64,000 nucleotides of DNA from Pseudomonas tensinigenes. Lineage in GTDB: Bacteria > Pseudomonadota > Gammaproteobacteria > Pseudomonadales > Pseudomonadaceae. Position 1 is the first letter of the stretch. The number at the start of each line of letters is the position of its first letter. The notes beneath the pieces are model-generated. The model made no database searches and had not been told where the DNA came from. It saw only the letters and a list, made by a program, of their open reading frames with translations. Location of the stretch: contig NZ_CP077089.1 of NCBI RefSeq assembly GCF_014268445.2, forward strand, positions 3,465,501-3,529,500, given 5' to 3'. Positions 24,207 through 32,791 of the stretch are shown one piece after another. A program made the position numbers and the translations under genes.

Positions 24207-25340
24207 TCAGTCAACCATCACCTCATTTAGTGCCTGCTCAAGCAGGCTGACCGTACGCTCGATATTCTGCAGCTTCTCCAGTCCGAACAGACCGAGGCGG
24301 AAGGTCTGGAAGTCGGCCGGCTCGTCGCACTGCAACGGCACGCCGGCAGCGATCTGCAGGCCGTGATTGGCAAATTTCCTGCCGCTCTTGATATCGGCAT
24401 CATCGGTGTAGCTCACTACAACACCAGGGGCCTGAAAGCCCGCAGCGGCCACACTTTTGATGCCTTTGCCGGTCAACAGCGCACGCACCCGATCGCCCAG
24501 CGCCTGTTGTTCATCGCGAACCTTGTCGAAACCGTAGGCTTGCGTCTCTTTCATCACCTCGTTGAACCGCGCCAGGGAATCGCTGGGCATGGTCGCGTGA
24601 TAGGCATGTCCGCCCTGTTCGTAGGCCTGCATGATCTGCAGCCACTTTTTCAGGTCGCAGGCGAAGCTGCTGCTTTGCGTCTGTTCGATACGCTCGAGCG
24701 CCGCAGCACTGAACATCACCAGCGCGCAGCAAGGGGAGGCGCTCCAGCCTTTCTGGGGTGCACTGATCAGCAGGTCGACGGCGCATTTGTGCATATCCAC
24801 CCAAATCGTGCCGGAGGCGATGCAGTCCAGTACGAACAGACCACCCACCGCATGCACGGCGTCGCCGACGGCCCTCAGGTACTCGTCGGGCAGGAGGATT
24901 CCGGATGAAGTTTCAACGTGGGGCGCGAAGACGACTTTCGGTTTCTGCGCCGCGATGGCGGCAAGCACCTCGTCCAGCGGCGGCGGGGCGTAGGCTGCCT
25001 GGCGACCCGTCTCGACCGGCCCGGCCTTGAGCACCGTAGTGGCCGCCGGGATGTTGCCCATCTCCAGAATCTGGCTCCAGCGATAACTGAACCAGCCGTT
25101 GCGTAGCACCAGACATTGCTGGTCGGTAGCAAACTGCCGCGCCACCGCTTCCATGCCGAACGTGCCGCTGCCCGGAACCACCGCCACCGCCTCGGCGTGG
25201 TAGACCTGTTTCAGGGTCGTGGAAATGTTCTTCATCACGCCTTGAAAGGACTGCGACATGTGGTTCAGCGAGCGGTCGGTGTAGACCACGGAATACTCGA
25301 CCAATCCCTCGGGATCGATGCTCGGATAGAGCTTGGACAT
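24207..25340 (-). CDS. Class V aminotransferase (alanine-glyoxylate / serine-pyruvate type)
   Basis: The 377-residue PLP enzyme shows VVPGSGTFGMEAVARQF near the cofactor, FAPHVETSSGILLP (substrate loop), the aspartate in GLFVLDCIASGT and the Schiff-base lysine K197 in SAPQKGWSASP. It is close to serine-pyruvate and 2-aminoethylphosphonate aminotransferases. No phosphonate genes are nearby, so the amino donor is uncertain. It is divergent from the kinase-like gene at 25468, with 127 bp between. Confidence 0.88.
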   Translation of the reverse strand: MSKLYPSIDPEGLVEYSVVYTDRSLNHMSQSFQGVMKNISTTLKQVYHAEAVAVVPGSGTFGMEAVARQFATDQQCLVLRNGWFSYRWSQILEMGNIPAATTVLKAGPVETGRQAAYAPPPLDEVLAAIAAQKPKVVFAPHVETSSGILLPDEYLRAVGDAVHAVGGLFVLDCIASGTIWVDMHKCAVDLLISAPQKGWSASPCCALVMFSAAALERIEQTQSSSFACDLKKWLQIMQAYEQGGHAYHATMPSDSLARFNEVMKETQAYGFDKVRDEQQALGDRVRALLTGKGIKSVAAAGFQAPGVVVSYTDDADIKSGRKFANHGLQIAAGVPLQCDEPADFQTFRLGLFGLEKLQNIERTVSLLEQALNEVMVD

Positions 25341-25467
25341 GGTGACTCCTTTGGCAGAGGGCTAAACATCATTGGCAAGCAAGTGTAGGCAAAGGGCAGG
25401 GATCAGCTCATCGAAATGCGCAAATGAGGTTAGAGTGCTCGGCAATGTCTCAATCGTTGCGTGAACC

Positions 25468-26079
25468 ATGAAGCTGCCGCTGTTTATTTCTCTGGATGGG
25501 CCCAAGGGCACCGGCAAAACCACACTGCTGGAGGCCGTTACCGCCGCACTGCGGGCAAACAACCAGAAAGTCATTCGGCTGTGCGAGAGAAAAAGCGATC
25601 CATACCGCGGCGAAACCATGGCCCTGGTCAACCAGCTCGCCAGACATCCCTCGCGGGAACTGGAGTGGGCGGTGTGTCAGCGCCTTGCGGATAGCCGACG
25701 CTGGATTTCTGAGCGGGTGCTGCCCAAACAGCCGCTGGACAGCATCATCCTGATCGATCGCTGGTATCCGTCGGATGCCGCATTTCGCCACAGCGTGCCG
25801 TTTGCCGAGATTCTGCAGTTGAACATGCAGCGAGGCGTGCGCGTGCCGGATCTGCATGTCGGCGTTGTCACTGCGCCGGATATTTCATGGGCGAGGGCGA
25901 CGGCACGATCGCGTGGACTAGGCGGCACAGTAATCCAGAGACACGCCGAGCACGTCGTGTGTAGCGAGATGTTCGAGCAGGCGGTTGCCGATCACGGCTG
26001 GGTGTTGTGCCGTAACGAAGGAACCATCGAAGCCGCAACGACTCAGGTAGTTGCAGAGATCTATAAAGTGCTTGGCTGA
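25468..26079 (+). CDS. dTMP-kinase-like P-loop nucleotide kinase, copy 1
   Basis: The 203-residue protein opens with a Walker A motif LDGPKGTGKTTLLEAV (P-loop residues about 11-18). The nucleotide-monophosphate kinase segments follow: I-L-I-D-R-W-Y-P-S-D (the DR motif), CQRLADSRRWI and ARATARSRGLGG (lid). It differs from Tmk in the E/DG-x-x-G-x-GKT context, so it may phosphorylate another nucleoside or small molecule. A second copy at 62365 has roughly three-quarters identical residues, and the approximately 78 bp before the start are also conserved. It has no operon partner; the next gene starts 85 bp on and looks unrelated. The reaction is not proven. Confidence 0.8.
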   Translation: MKLPLFISLDGPKGTGKTTLLEAVTAALRANNQKVIRLCERKSDPYRGETMALVNQLARHPSRELEWAVCQRLADSRRWISERVLPKQPLDSIILIDRWYPSDAAFRHSVPFAEILQLNMQRGVRVPDLHVGVVTAPDISWARATARSRGLGGTVIQRHAEHVVCSEMFEQAVADHGWVLCRNEGTIEAATTQVVAEIYKVLG

Positions 26080-26131
26080 TTGTCGAATCAGCGCCGCCTG
26101 ATCTAGTTTGAATGTCAGGTTTCTCTGACAT
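26075..26131 (+). other. Two inverted repeats in kinase / Rieske gap
   Basis: GCTGATT-GTCG-AATCAGC (26075-26092) overlaps the kinase stop codon, and ATGTCAG-GTTTCT-CTGACAT (26112-26131) follows. Neither has a U-tract. The first is probably a weak terminator; the second may be an operator for the Rieske gene at 26165. Confidence 0.4.
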
Positions 26132-26164
26132 GAGCTTACCGTACTGACGGATCACACGCCCCCC

Positions 26165-27280
26165 ATGCTCACAAACCTCTGGTATGTCGTTCTCCCATCG
26201 TCACAGCTGACTGATGGATTGATGCCGGTTCAATTGCTCGGACAACCCTTCGTTGCGTTCCGCGATGACGCGGGTGTCGCTCATGTGCTCTCGGATATTT
26301 GCGTGCATCGCGGCGGTTCGCTGTCCGCCGGCACCAAGGTCGACAACAGCGTGCAGTGTCCCTATCACGGCTGGCGGTTTGGCGCTGATGGTGTTTGCAC
26401 GCTGATACCGGCGCAGCCGGACCTGCGGATTCCCGCCAAGGCCCGCGTCGATGCGTACCCGACACTGGAGCGATATGGCTGGATCTGGGCGTTTTTAGGT
26501 GATCTGCCGGAGTCTGAGCGCCCACCGTTGCCCATGCTCGACTGGATCGACGATCCCGCCATCCGCGTGGTCTCGGGCCACTTTGACTGGCAGGCCAGTT
26601 GGGACCGTATTATCGAAAACGGCCTGGACTTCGCGCACGCACCGTTTGTCCATGGTTCAACCTTCGGCGATCCGGATCACCCCGAGATTGAATCATTCGA
26701 GGTCGACAGCGATGCGTGGAGCGGCAGCGCCCAAATGCTCATGCGCAGGCCGGCGCGCAAAGGTCTGTTGAGGCGTAAATCCTCCACTGAGTTTGTCAGC
26801 GTCGCCACTGTTCCGGGGTTTCACCTCTCGGGTCCGTGCACCACGCTTGAGCTTGAGTTGCCGAATGGCTGGCGAATCTACATCGTCTCGGCGCATGTCC
26901 CGATTGACGCTAACCGCACGCGCACTTGGTGGATGATGGGCAGAACGTTCCTGCGCACCCGACTGCTGGATCGCAGGTTTATTGCGAGCAATATTCGCAT
27001 CTTCGAACAAGATCACGCTGTGCTGAAAAACGTCCGGCCCGAACGTGTGCCGGACTCTTTCCAGCAGGAGGTTTCGTTGAAATCCGATGCGCTGCAGATT
27101 GCTTTTCGCAAAGGCGTGCAGGCACTGGAGTTGCGCGGCTGGCGCATCGATGAAGAGCGTCTTGCGCGAACCTTCACCGGACGCCAGGCCTGTGCAGTAC
27201 CCAGCCCCGAACGTCGTCAGATTCGCGCTTGGGCGATCGAGCCGATTCCGCTCGTGGATATCACCCACGAATCTGAATAG
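26165..27280 (+). CDS. Rieske 2Fe-2S oxygenase, terminal subunit (VanA-like family)
   Basis: The 371-residue protein has a Rieske domain with C46-x-H48 (ICVHRGG) and C65-x-x-H68 (CPYHGW). The catalytic domain has the mononuclear-iron motif IENGLDFAHAPFVHG. Its length fits the monomeric VanA/phenoxybenzoate/caffeine-demethylase branch. These enzymes need a separate flavin-ferredoxin reductase, and none is adjacent. It probably demethylates or hydroxylates an aromatic or N-methyl compound. A lone gene, with no obvious operon partner. Confidence 0.88.
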   Translation: MLTNLWYVVLPSSQLTDGLMPVQLLGQPFVAFRDDAGVAHVLSDICVHRGGSLSAGTKVDNSVQCPYHGWRFGADGVCTLIPAQPDLRIPAKARVDAYPTLERYGWIWAFLGDLPESERPPLPMLDWIDDPAIRVVSGHFDWQASWDRIIENGLDFAHAPFVHGSTFGDPDHPEIESFEVDSDAWSGSAQMLMRRPARKGLLRRKSSTEFVSVATVPGFHLSGPCTTLELELPNGWRIYIVSAHVPIDANRTRTWWMMGRTFLRTRLLDRRFIASNIRIFEQDHAVLKNVRPERVPDSFQQEVSLKSDALQIAFRKGVQALELRGWRIDEERLARTFTGRQACAVPSPERRQIRAWAIEPIPLVDITHESE

Positions 27281-27322
27281 TGCTGCGAGCCAGCCTGCGC
27301 TTGGCGCAGACTGGCGCAACCC

Positions 27323-28621
27323 TCAGCGCGTCTCACATTGCGGCGAAGGCTCGCCGCTCAGTGCATCAACCATCGGCGGATGCTCTTGCACCGCTTGACG
27401 CAAATCTTCGGTCACTCGCAATTCCGCACCTGTCGGCGAGAACGTGGCTGCCGCTGCAAACGGCGCGGGATTGGCCGGAACCGGGCGTTTGCCACGGCGC
27501 CACAGGAAGAAGGTGACCATGCACAGATTGACCAGTGCAAACACCCAGAACAAACCATTGGCACCGAACGAATTCATCACCGGCGAGATCATCATCGGAC
27601 TGATCGCCGAGCCCAGTGAGTTGATCAGCAACAGGCCCTGAATCATCGGCACCAAGGCTTCGGCCGGGGCGCGGTCGGCGGCGTGGCTGACCGCGACCGG
27701 GTAAAGCGCGAACACACCACCGCCAAGCAGAAACAACATCACCGCGAGCATCGTCGAGGACAGCGGTAGCAGCACGATCAGCAGCGACAGCAGTGTGCAC
27801 GCCACCGTCAAAAGAGTAAGAACCTGCAAACGATCCTTGCGGTCGGACCAACGCCCGACCGGGTATTGCAGGAGCATCGCGCCGAGGATCGTCCAGGCCA
27901 TCATGCTGCCGACTTCACCGACATTCAGACCGCTGCGTTGCAGGTACAGCGGCAGCAAGGTGTAAATCGCCGCGATGGTCACCCCCGAGCCGAAACAGCC
28001 GACCAGTCCGGTCGGCGTCACGCCCAGCAGTTGCCGTGGCTTGAGCGGTTCAACCTGATCGAGCAATGGCGACACGCGCGGCAGGATCACGATCGGCAGC
28101 ACCGACAAAGAAGCGAGCATGCCGGCGACCATGAACGGTGCGCTGTCGCTCAAACCGGTGATTTTGCCCAACGTTGCCTGCCCCAACACACCGGCGCCGT
28201 ACAAGACGATCATGTACAACGCGAGCAAGCGCCCGCGAATCTTCGCGTCGCCCGCCAGCAGCAGCCAGCTTTCGATCACCAGAAATACGCCGACCGTGGC
28301 CCAGCCGTTGATCAGGCGCAGGGCGAACCAGCCCCAAGTGTCATAGAACAAGCCCTGCAGCAGGATGGTCACGGCGATCAGCGAGGCAAAGCTGCCGTAG
28401 GCGCGGATATGACCGATGCGCAGAATCAAGCGGTCATTGAAAACGGCGCCCAAAGTCAGACCGATGAAGTAGGCCGATGAAACGATACCGATCATCGTGG
28501 TCGACGCACCGGCAGCGTCCAGGCGAAGGGTGGTCAGCGATGACATGAAACCGTTGCCCAGCGCAACAATGAACAGCCCGAGCAGGGGCGCCAGCGCCAT
28601 GGCCAGCAAACGCGGAGACAT
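27323..28621 (-). CDS. MFS transporter
   Basis: The 432-residue protein is best started at ATG 28621 (MSPRLLAMALAPLLG) with AGAGG about 6 bp upstream. A longer frame from 28795 adds a 58-residue arginine-rich stretch that is not membrane-like. Twelve hydrophobic helices are visible, with the MFS motif-A region DRLILRIGHIRAYG and a second half starting near PLKPRQLLG. It resembles the YcaD family. The substrate is unknown. Confidence 0.85.
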   Translation of the reverse strand: MSPRLLAMALAPLLGLFIVALGNGFMSSLTTLRLDAAGASTTMIGIVSSAYFIGLTLGAVFNDRLILRIGHIRAYGSFASLIAVTILLQGLFYDTWGWFALRLINGWATVGVFLVIESWLLLAGDAKIRGRLLALYMIVLYGAGVLGQATLGKITGLSDSAPFMVAGMLASLSVLPIVILPRVSPLLDQVEPLKPRQLLGVTPTGLVGCFGSGVTIAAIYTLLPLYLQRSGLNVGEVGSMMAWTILGAMLLQYPVGRWSDRKDRLQVLTLLTVACTLLSLLIVLLPLSSTMLAVMLFLLGGGVFALYPVAVSHAADRAPAEALVPMIQGLLLINSLGSAISPMMISPVMNSFGANGLFWVFALVNLCMVTFFLWRRGKRPVPANPAPFAAAATFSPTGAELRVTEDLRQAVQEHPPMVDALSGEPSPQCETR

Positions 28622-28945
28622 AAAAACCTCTAGAGATCGAACAGCGCAACGTGCGGCTCTGCGCATGCGATTGCCAAGCCGGGGTGTGTGGTGCGGGCGC
28701 CTGCCAGACGGGCAGGGCGGTTGGATACGTTTCGGTCGCCAGATCCGGCGACTGCAAGAGCGCGCGGATTCTAAGGCTTGTACGGAATTTTCCAATGGCT
28801 GTTTGCTGCGACAGTTGGACGCAGGTCAATCAAGGTCGTGACATAACGACAGCTCATCGTTTGCACAGCAAAAATGTTCCTTTATTGATCCTCTTGCGCT
28901 GGTTAGCCTGTGCGGTCGGTTTGCCATTTTGTGCCAGGAGTCATG
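28622..28945. other. Divergent intergenic region
   Basis: A 324-bp gap between the leftward MFS gene and the rightward yddG. It holds the inverted repeat GTCGT-GACATA-ACGAC (28835-28850). I see no credible gene or strong promoter consensus. Confidence 0.5.
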
Positions 28946-29884
28946 ATGCTGATCAAAGGTGAGCGGGCAGCCACAGCGTGTGGTTTGGTGGCGATCGTTT
29001 TGTGGAGTACCGCCGCCGGATTGATCAGGGGCGTCAGCGAGCACTTCGGTCCGCTAGGGGGCGCTGCGTTGATCTATTCGCTGGGCGCCATGCTGTTGCT
29101 GGTGTTCCTTGGCCGCCCGCGGATTCGCTCGACTTCCAGGCTCTATCTGCTGCTCGGCAGCGCATTGTTCGTCGCTTATGAGGTGTGCCTGTCGTTGGCG
29201 CTGGGTTTCGCCAGTGATCGTCATCAAGCCATCGAACTGGGCGTGGTCAATTATCTGTGGCCGTGCCTGACCGTGGTGCTGGCGATCGTCATGAACGGGC
29301 AGAAAACCCGCTGGTTCATCATTCCAGGCTCTGCGTTGGCGATTTTCGGCATCTTGTGGGTGGTCAGTGGCGAGGGTTTATCGCTGCCGGGGATTGTGCG
29401 CAATGTTCAGTCCAACCCGCTGAGCTACAGCCTGGCATTGACCTGTGCGATCACCTTTGCGCTGTATTGCAATGTCACGCGTCGCTATGCAGGTGGGCAG
29501 AATCTGGTGGTGCTGTTTTTCGTATTGACGTCCGTGGTGCTGTGGGCGAAGTGGTACGTCAGCCAGGAACAGATTCCGCCATTCACTTGGGAAAACTCCC
29601 TGGAGCTGCTGGCAGCCGGAATCGCCATGGCTGGCGGTTACGCGCTGTGGAACATCGGCATTCTGCGCGGAAACCTGACCTTGCTGGCGACCGCGTCCTA
29701 CTCCGCGCCCGTGCTGTCGTCGGCGTTCGCCGCGGTGTGGCTGGGCGTGAGTTTGCAGATGCAATTCTGGCAGGGCGCCGTGCTGGTGACGGTGGGCTCG
29801 TTACTGTGTTGGCAGGCGACCCGGCAGCACAAGATTTCCCAAGCAACTCCGATCAAGGTCAGCGTGGGCGAAAACCCTCACTGA
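28946..29884 (+). CDS. yddG: Aromatic amino acid exporter YddG (DMT family)
   Basis: The 312-residue protein matches the YddG family along its length: AIVLWSTAAGLIRGVSE, GGAALIYSLGAM, HQAIELGVVNYLWPCLT, NGQKTRWFI, WNIGILRGN, SAPVLSSAFAAVWL and FWQGA. It has ten membrane helices in two EamA-like halves. It exports phenylalanine, tyrosine, tryptophan and paraquat-like cations in enterics. The start is chosen at 28946 (AGGAG 5 bp upstream); 28943 is next to it. Confidence 0.92.
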   Translation: MLIKGERAATACGLVAIVLWSTAAGLIRGVSEHFGPLGGAALIYSLGAMLLLVFLGRPRIRSTSRLYLLLGSALFVAYEVCLSLALGFASDRHQAIELGVVNYLWPCLTVVLAIVMNGQKTRWFIIPGSALAIFGILWVVSGEGLSLPGIVRNVQSNPLSYSLALTCAITFALYCNVTRRYAGGQNLVVLFFVLTSVVLWAKWYVSQEQIPPFTWENSLELLAAGIAMAGGYALWNIGILRGNLTLLATASYSAPVLSSAFAAVWLGVSLQMQFWQGAVLVTVGSLLCWQATRQHKISQATPIKVSVGENPH

Positions 29885-29975
29885 AAGAGGCCTTAGCGGC
29901 CTGCCTTAACGGATGCTAAATTAGCGTCGCAACGCAAGTCTCCCGCAATCACGCGGGTTTATGGAGAGCAACAGC

Positions 29976-30908
29976 ATGGAAGCCACCCCTGTAGACCGTT
30001 CAGCCCCGATTCGTTACTGGGCAGTACTGGGCTTGTCACTGCTGTTCAACCCCTCAACCCCGGCCATGGCCTTTACCCCCGAGCTGCATTCGGCCTACGC
30101 GCTAAAAGCAGCGCAGGCGTTTCAGCGCTGCCCCGGAGTAAAGCTACCTGTGCAGTTGGGCGAGGCGTTGGCTAAAGGAACGGATGCAGAAGACTCAAGC
30201 CCGCTGACGATCCTTCAGCGCGCCACCCACTGGCATTTCTACAACCGCAACGAAAAGCTTGAGCCATTCTGGTTCGTCGAGCGCAATCTGGACGCGATTT
30301 TCAGCAAACGCATAGAGAAACTGAACGAGCTGCTGGATAAACCTGATGCCGACCCGGTTGAGGTCTACGAGCAAGCAGGAAGGGTTTTGCATTACATACA
30401 GGACATGAGCGTCCCCGGCCATGTGGTGCCGGCTTACCACGCAAAGTTACCGGGCAATCCTGCCGATCCGTTTGATGAGTTCGAGAGCATTGAAGCCCTG
30501 CCGGTGTTCGACTTGTCTGACTTGCAGTGTCAGGCACTTCGTGATGAGGCGGATAAAGCCGATGCCAACCCTCGACGTTTTCTGGACGCCGCTGCCACAG
30601 CAACCTTGCAAGCGATAGAGCAGATAGACGCGGCCGGTAAACCTGTCGTCGACGGCGCATGGAAATCGTATTGGGTGTATCCCGCCCGAGATACCGATGA
30701 GGCCCGCAAAGGCTGGGGCCAATACGGTACCTGCGAATTTGCAAAGGGCAATGTCAATGCTGGGTGCAAGCGTGAAGAAGAGCTTGTGGCGTTGTTCGAA
30801 CAACAGTCTCGGCAGGCTCAGAGAAACTCGGTGCTGATGCTTTTTTATGTGCAAAAGAAGCTGGCCGAAGCAGGCCAGAAAAACGCCAGTGCAATGGCTG
30901 ATCAATAG
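29976..30908 (+). CDS. Secreted zinc-dependent phospholipase C-like protein
   Basis: The 310-residue protein has a signal peptide (cleavage near PAMA-FTPELH). The mature part carries the metal-ligand pattern of the zinc phospholipase C/P1 nuclease fold: KGTDAEDSS, THWHFYN, LHYIQDMSVPGHVVPAYH and later histidine- and aspartate-rich stretches. The start is set at ATG 29976 because GGAG lies 8 bp upstream; the in-frame ATG at 29961 is itself part of that ribosome site. It is followed 18 bp later by a lipoprotein gene. The substrate (phospholipid or nucleic acid) is not determined. The usual long C-terminal PLAT or lipase domains are absent. Confidence 0.7.
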   Translation: MEATPVDRSAPIRYWAVLGLSLLFNPSTPAMAFTPELHSAYALKAAQAFQRCPGVKLPVQLGEALAKGTDAEDSSPLTILQRATHWHFYNRNEKLEPFWFVERNLDAIFSKRIEKLNELLDKPDADPVEVYEQAGRVLHYIQDMSVPGHVVPAYHAKLPGNPADPFDEFESIEALPVFDLSDLQCQALRDEADKADANPRRFLDAAATATLQAIEQIDAAGKPVVDGAWKSYWVYPARDTDEARKGWGQYGTCEFAKGNVNAGCKREEELVALFEQQSRQAQRNSVLMLFYVQKKLAEAGQKNASAMADQ

Positions 30909-30926
30909 TGGGGACTGAAATTTAGA

Positions 30927-31490
30927 ATGCGCCGCTTAATAGCTCATGGATGTGTTGTTGTCAGTGTTGCGATGCTGTGTTCAGGATGTACCTCCTATGC
31001 GACCGTGCCGACAATCAACGAACACGCTGGAACCGCAACCCAGGAAATCATCTCCAGCTTCAGCTACGAAATAGACTCTCCCTGGAAAAACAGTCGCCTT
31101 GGCAAAGACGCCTATGCGCTGACAAAGAACATGATTCCAAATGCACAGGATCTCAGCTCCAGACCTACCGCCTCAAGCCCCCCTGCACTGGAAATAAAAA
31201 TCTCGGAATTTTCATTGGGTGGCGCTTGCACACAAGAGTATTTGACGGGGTTGAGTTTCGGTTTGATTCCGAGTTGGTGTACGAGGCCAGACCTGTTCAA
31301 GTTTGATTTCATTCTGAATAAAGATAACGGCTTTTGCAGGCAAAGAACTTACTCAGTAAGCGCCACAACCGTTTCACACCTCGTGATGATTCCGTTTGCG
31401 CTGTTTGAGCCAGAGAAACGACCACTGGCCATTTATCAGGCTTCGCTAAAAGATTTCCTTCAAGCCGATCAATGTTCCAAAGGCTTGTGA
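30927..31490 (+). CDS. Predicted lipoprotein of unknown function
   Basis: The 187-residue protein has a lipoprotein signal with lipobox L-C-S-G-C21. The mature part is polar with YATVPTINEHAGT, KISEFSLGGACTQEYLTGLSFGL and a late hydrophobic SHLVMIPFALF, which could pack against the membrane. It follows the phospholipase-like gene by 18 bp, so the two are probably one transcript. It might be a partner or immunity-like factor, but this is not shown. It converges with the MFS gene 8 bp beyond. Confidence 0.75.
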   Translation: MRRLIAHGCVVVSVAMLCSGCTSYATVPTINEHAGTATQEIISSFSYEIDSPWKNSRLGKDAYALTKNMIPNAQDLSSRPTASSPPALEIKISEFSLGGACTQEYLTGLSFGLIPSWCTRPDLFKFDFILNKDNGFCRQRTYSVSATTVSHLVMIPFALFEPEKRPLAIYQASLKDFLQADQCSKGL

Positions 31491-31498
31491 CCGGCGCA

Positions 31499-32650
31499 TC
31501 AGGCCTTCAAAAATCTCGCGGCGTAACTGACAAACAACAACAGGAAAACCAAGCCACCCAATGCGACCACCAGCGTACTGAGATGCGCAACCATGCCGAT
31601 GAACGCTGGGCCCATGAGAATGCCGGCGTAGCCCATCGAGATGATCGCCGGAATCGCGGTGCGCTGGGGCATGCGCTGTTGCCGGCCCGCCGCCGTAAAC
31701 AGCACCGGGACTATGTTCGAGCATCCGATACCGACCAAGGCATAGCCCAGCAATGCCGCCTGCCAACTATCGAATACTAGCGAAACCAGCATGCCCGCCG
31801 CCGCGCAGACCCCGCCCAGCGCTACCACGCGAACGCCACCCAGTCGGCTGACGATGGCGTCTCCGGTCAGGCGCCCGAGCGTCATCGCCGCCGCGAAGCT
31901 GGCATAACCCAAACCGGCGTAGCTGGGTTCCATTGCGCGTTGCGAGGCGAGAAAAACCGCGCTCCAGTCGAGCATGGCGCCTTCCGTCAGGAAAACAATG
32001 AAACACAGGCTGCCCAACAGCAGCACGATCCCCCGTGGTATCGCCAACAACGGGCCGTCTCTTTCCGTGCCATAGGTCAGTAAGCCTGGCGCAGCCTTGT
32101 ACAGTGCGGCGAGGATGATCGCCACCAGACAAAGTATCGACAGTAGCGGATCCAGACCCAGGCTGAGCATCGCCGTCATGGCCCCGGCACCGGCGATACC
32201 GCCGACACTGTAGAGCCCGTGGAACCCAGATTGCAGGGTTTCGCCGCTGTTCTTTTCAACAATGATCGACTGGATATTGATCGCGCAATCGAGCATGCCC
32301 ATGCTGGCGCCGAACCCCAGCACCGCAAGCGTCAGCCCCGGCAGCCATGTCAGATGGCTCAGCATCGGCAGCACCGAACACAACGCGATAGTTGAGCAGA
32401 TGATCACTGGCCGGCAGCCAAAACGTGCAGTCAGGTAACCGGCAAACGGCATGGCGACGATCGAGCCGATACCAAACCCCAGCAACAACAGGCCCAGTCC
32501 ACCGTCGTCCAGTCCGGTACGCGCTTTGACTAACGGCACGAGTGGCGCCCAGGCCGACATCACAATGCCGGTGATCAAAAATACAATGCGCGTCGACACG
32601 CGTTCGCCGTGGTTTGTATAAGCTGCCAGGGATGACGTCGAGGAGTTCAT
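31499..32650 (-). CDS. MFS transporter (YbjJ-like)
   Basis: The start is set at ATG 32650 (MNSSTSSLAAY), giving 383 residues; in-frame ATGs at 32662 and upstream at 32740 have no better ribosome site. Membrane helices alternate over the length, with APLVPLVKARTGLDDGGLGLLLLGFGIGS near the start and GFGASMGMLDCAINIQS mid-protein, typical of YbjJ-type MFS members. The substrate is unknown. It is separated from the betaine-type Rieske gene by 141 bp with an unclear hairpin, so it could belong to the same leftward unit. Confidence 0.85.
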   Translation of the reverse strand: MNSSTSSLAAYTNHGERVSTRIVFLITGIVMSAWAPLVPLVKARTGLDDGGLGLLLLGFGIGSIVAMPFAGYLTARFGCRPVIICSTIALCSVLPMLSHLTWLPGLTLAVLGFGASMGMLDCAINIQSIIVEKNSGETLQSGFHGLYSVGGIAGAGAMTAMLSLGLDPLLSILCLVAIILAALYKAAPGLLTYGTERDGPLLAIPRGIVLLLGSLCFIVFLTEGAMLDWSAVFLASQRAMEPSYAGLGYASFAAAMTLGRLTGDAIVSRLGGVRVVALGGVCAAAGMLVSLVFDSWQAALLGYALVGIGCSNIVPVLFTAAGRQQRMPQRTAIPAIISMGYAGILMGPAFIGMVAHLSTLVVALGGLVFLLLFVSYAARFLKA

Positions 32651-32791
32651 TAATGCGGACATCCTTATCGGTGTCTCCCGGCTTTTTTCGGTTACCAGCC
32701 GGAACAACAGCTTATCGAGACGAAAGAGTCCCTCCAGCATCCGTCGGGATGCTGAAAGGAGGAGGGGTGGAACTGGTGAGGAGAACGCAGA

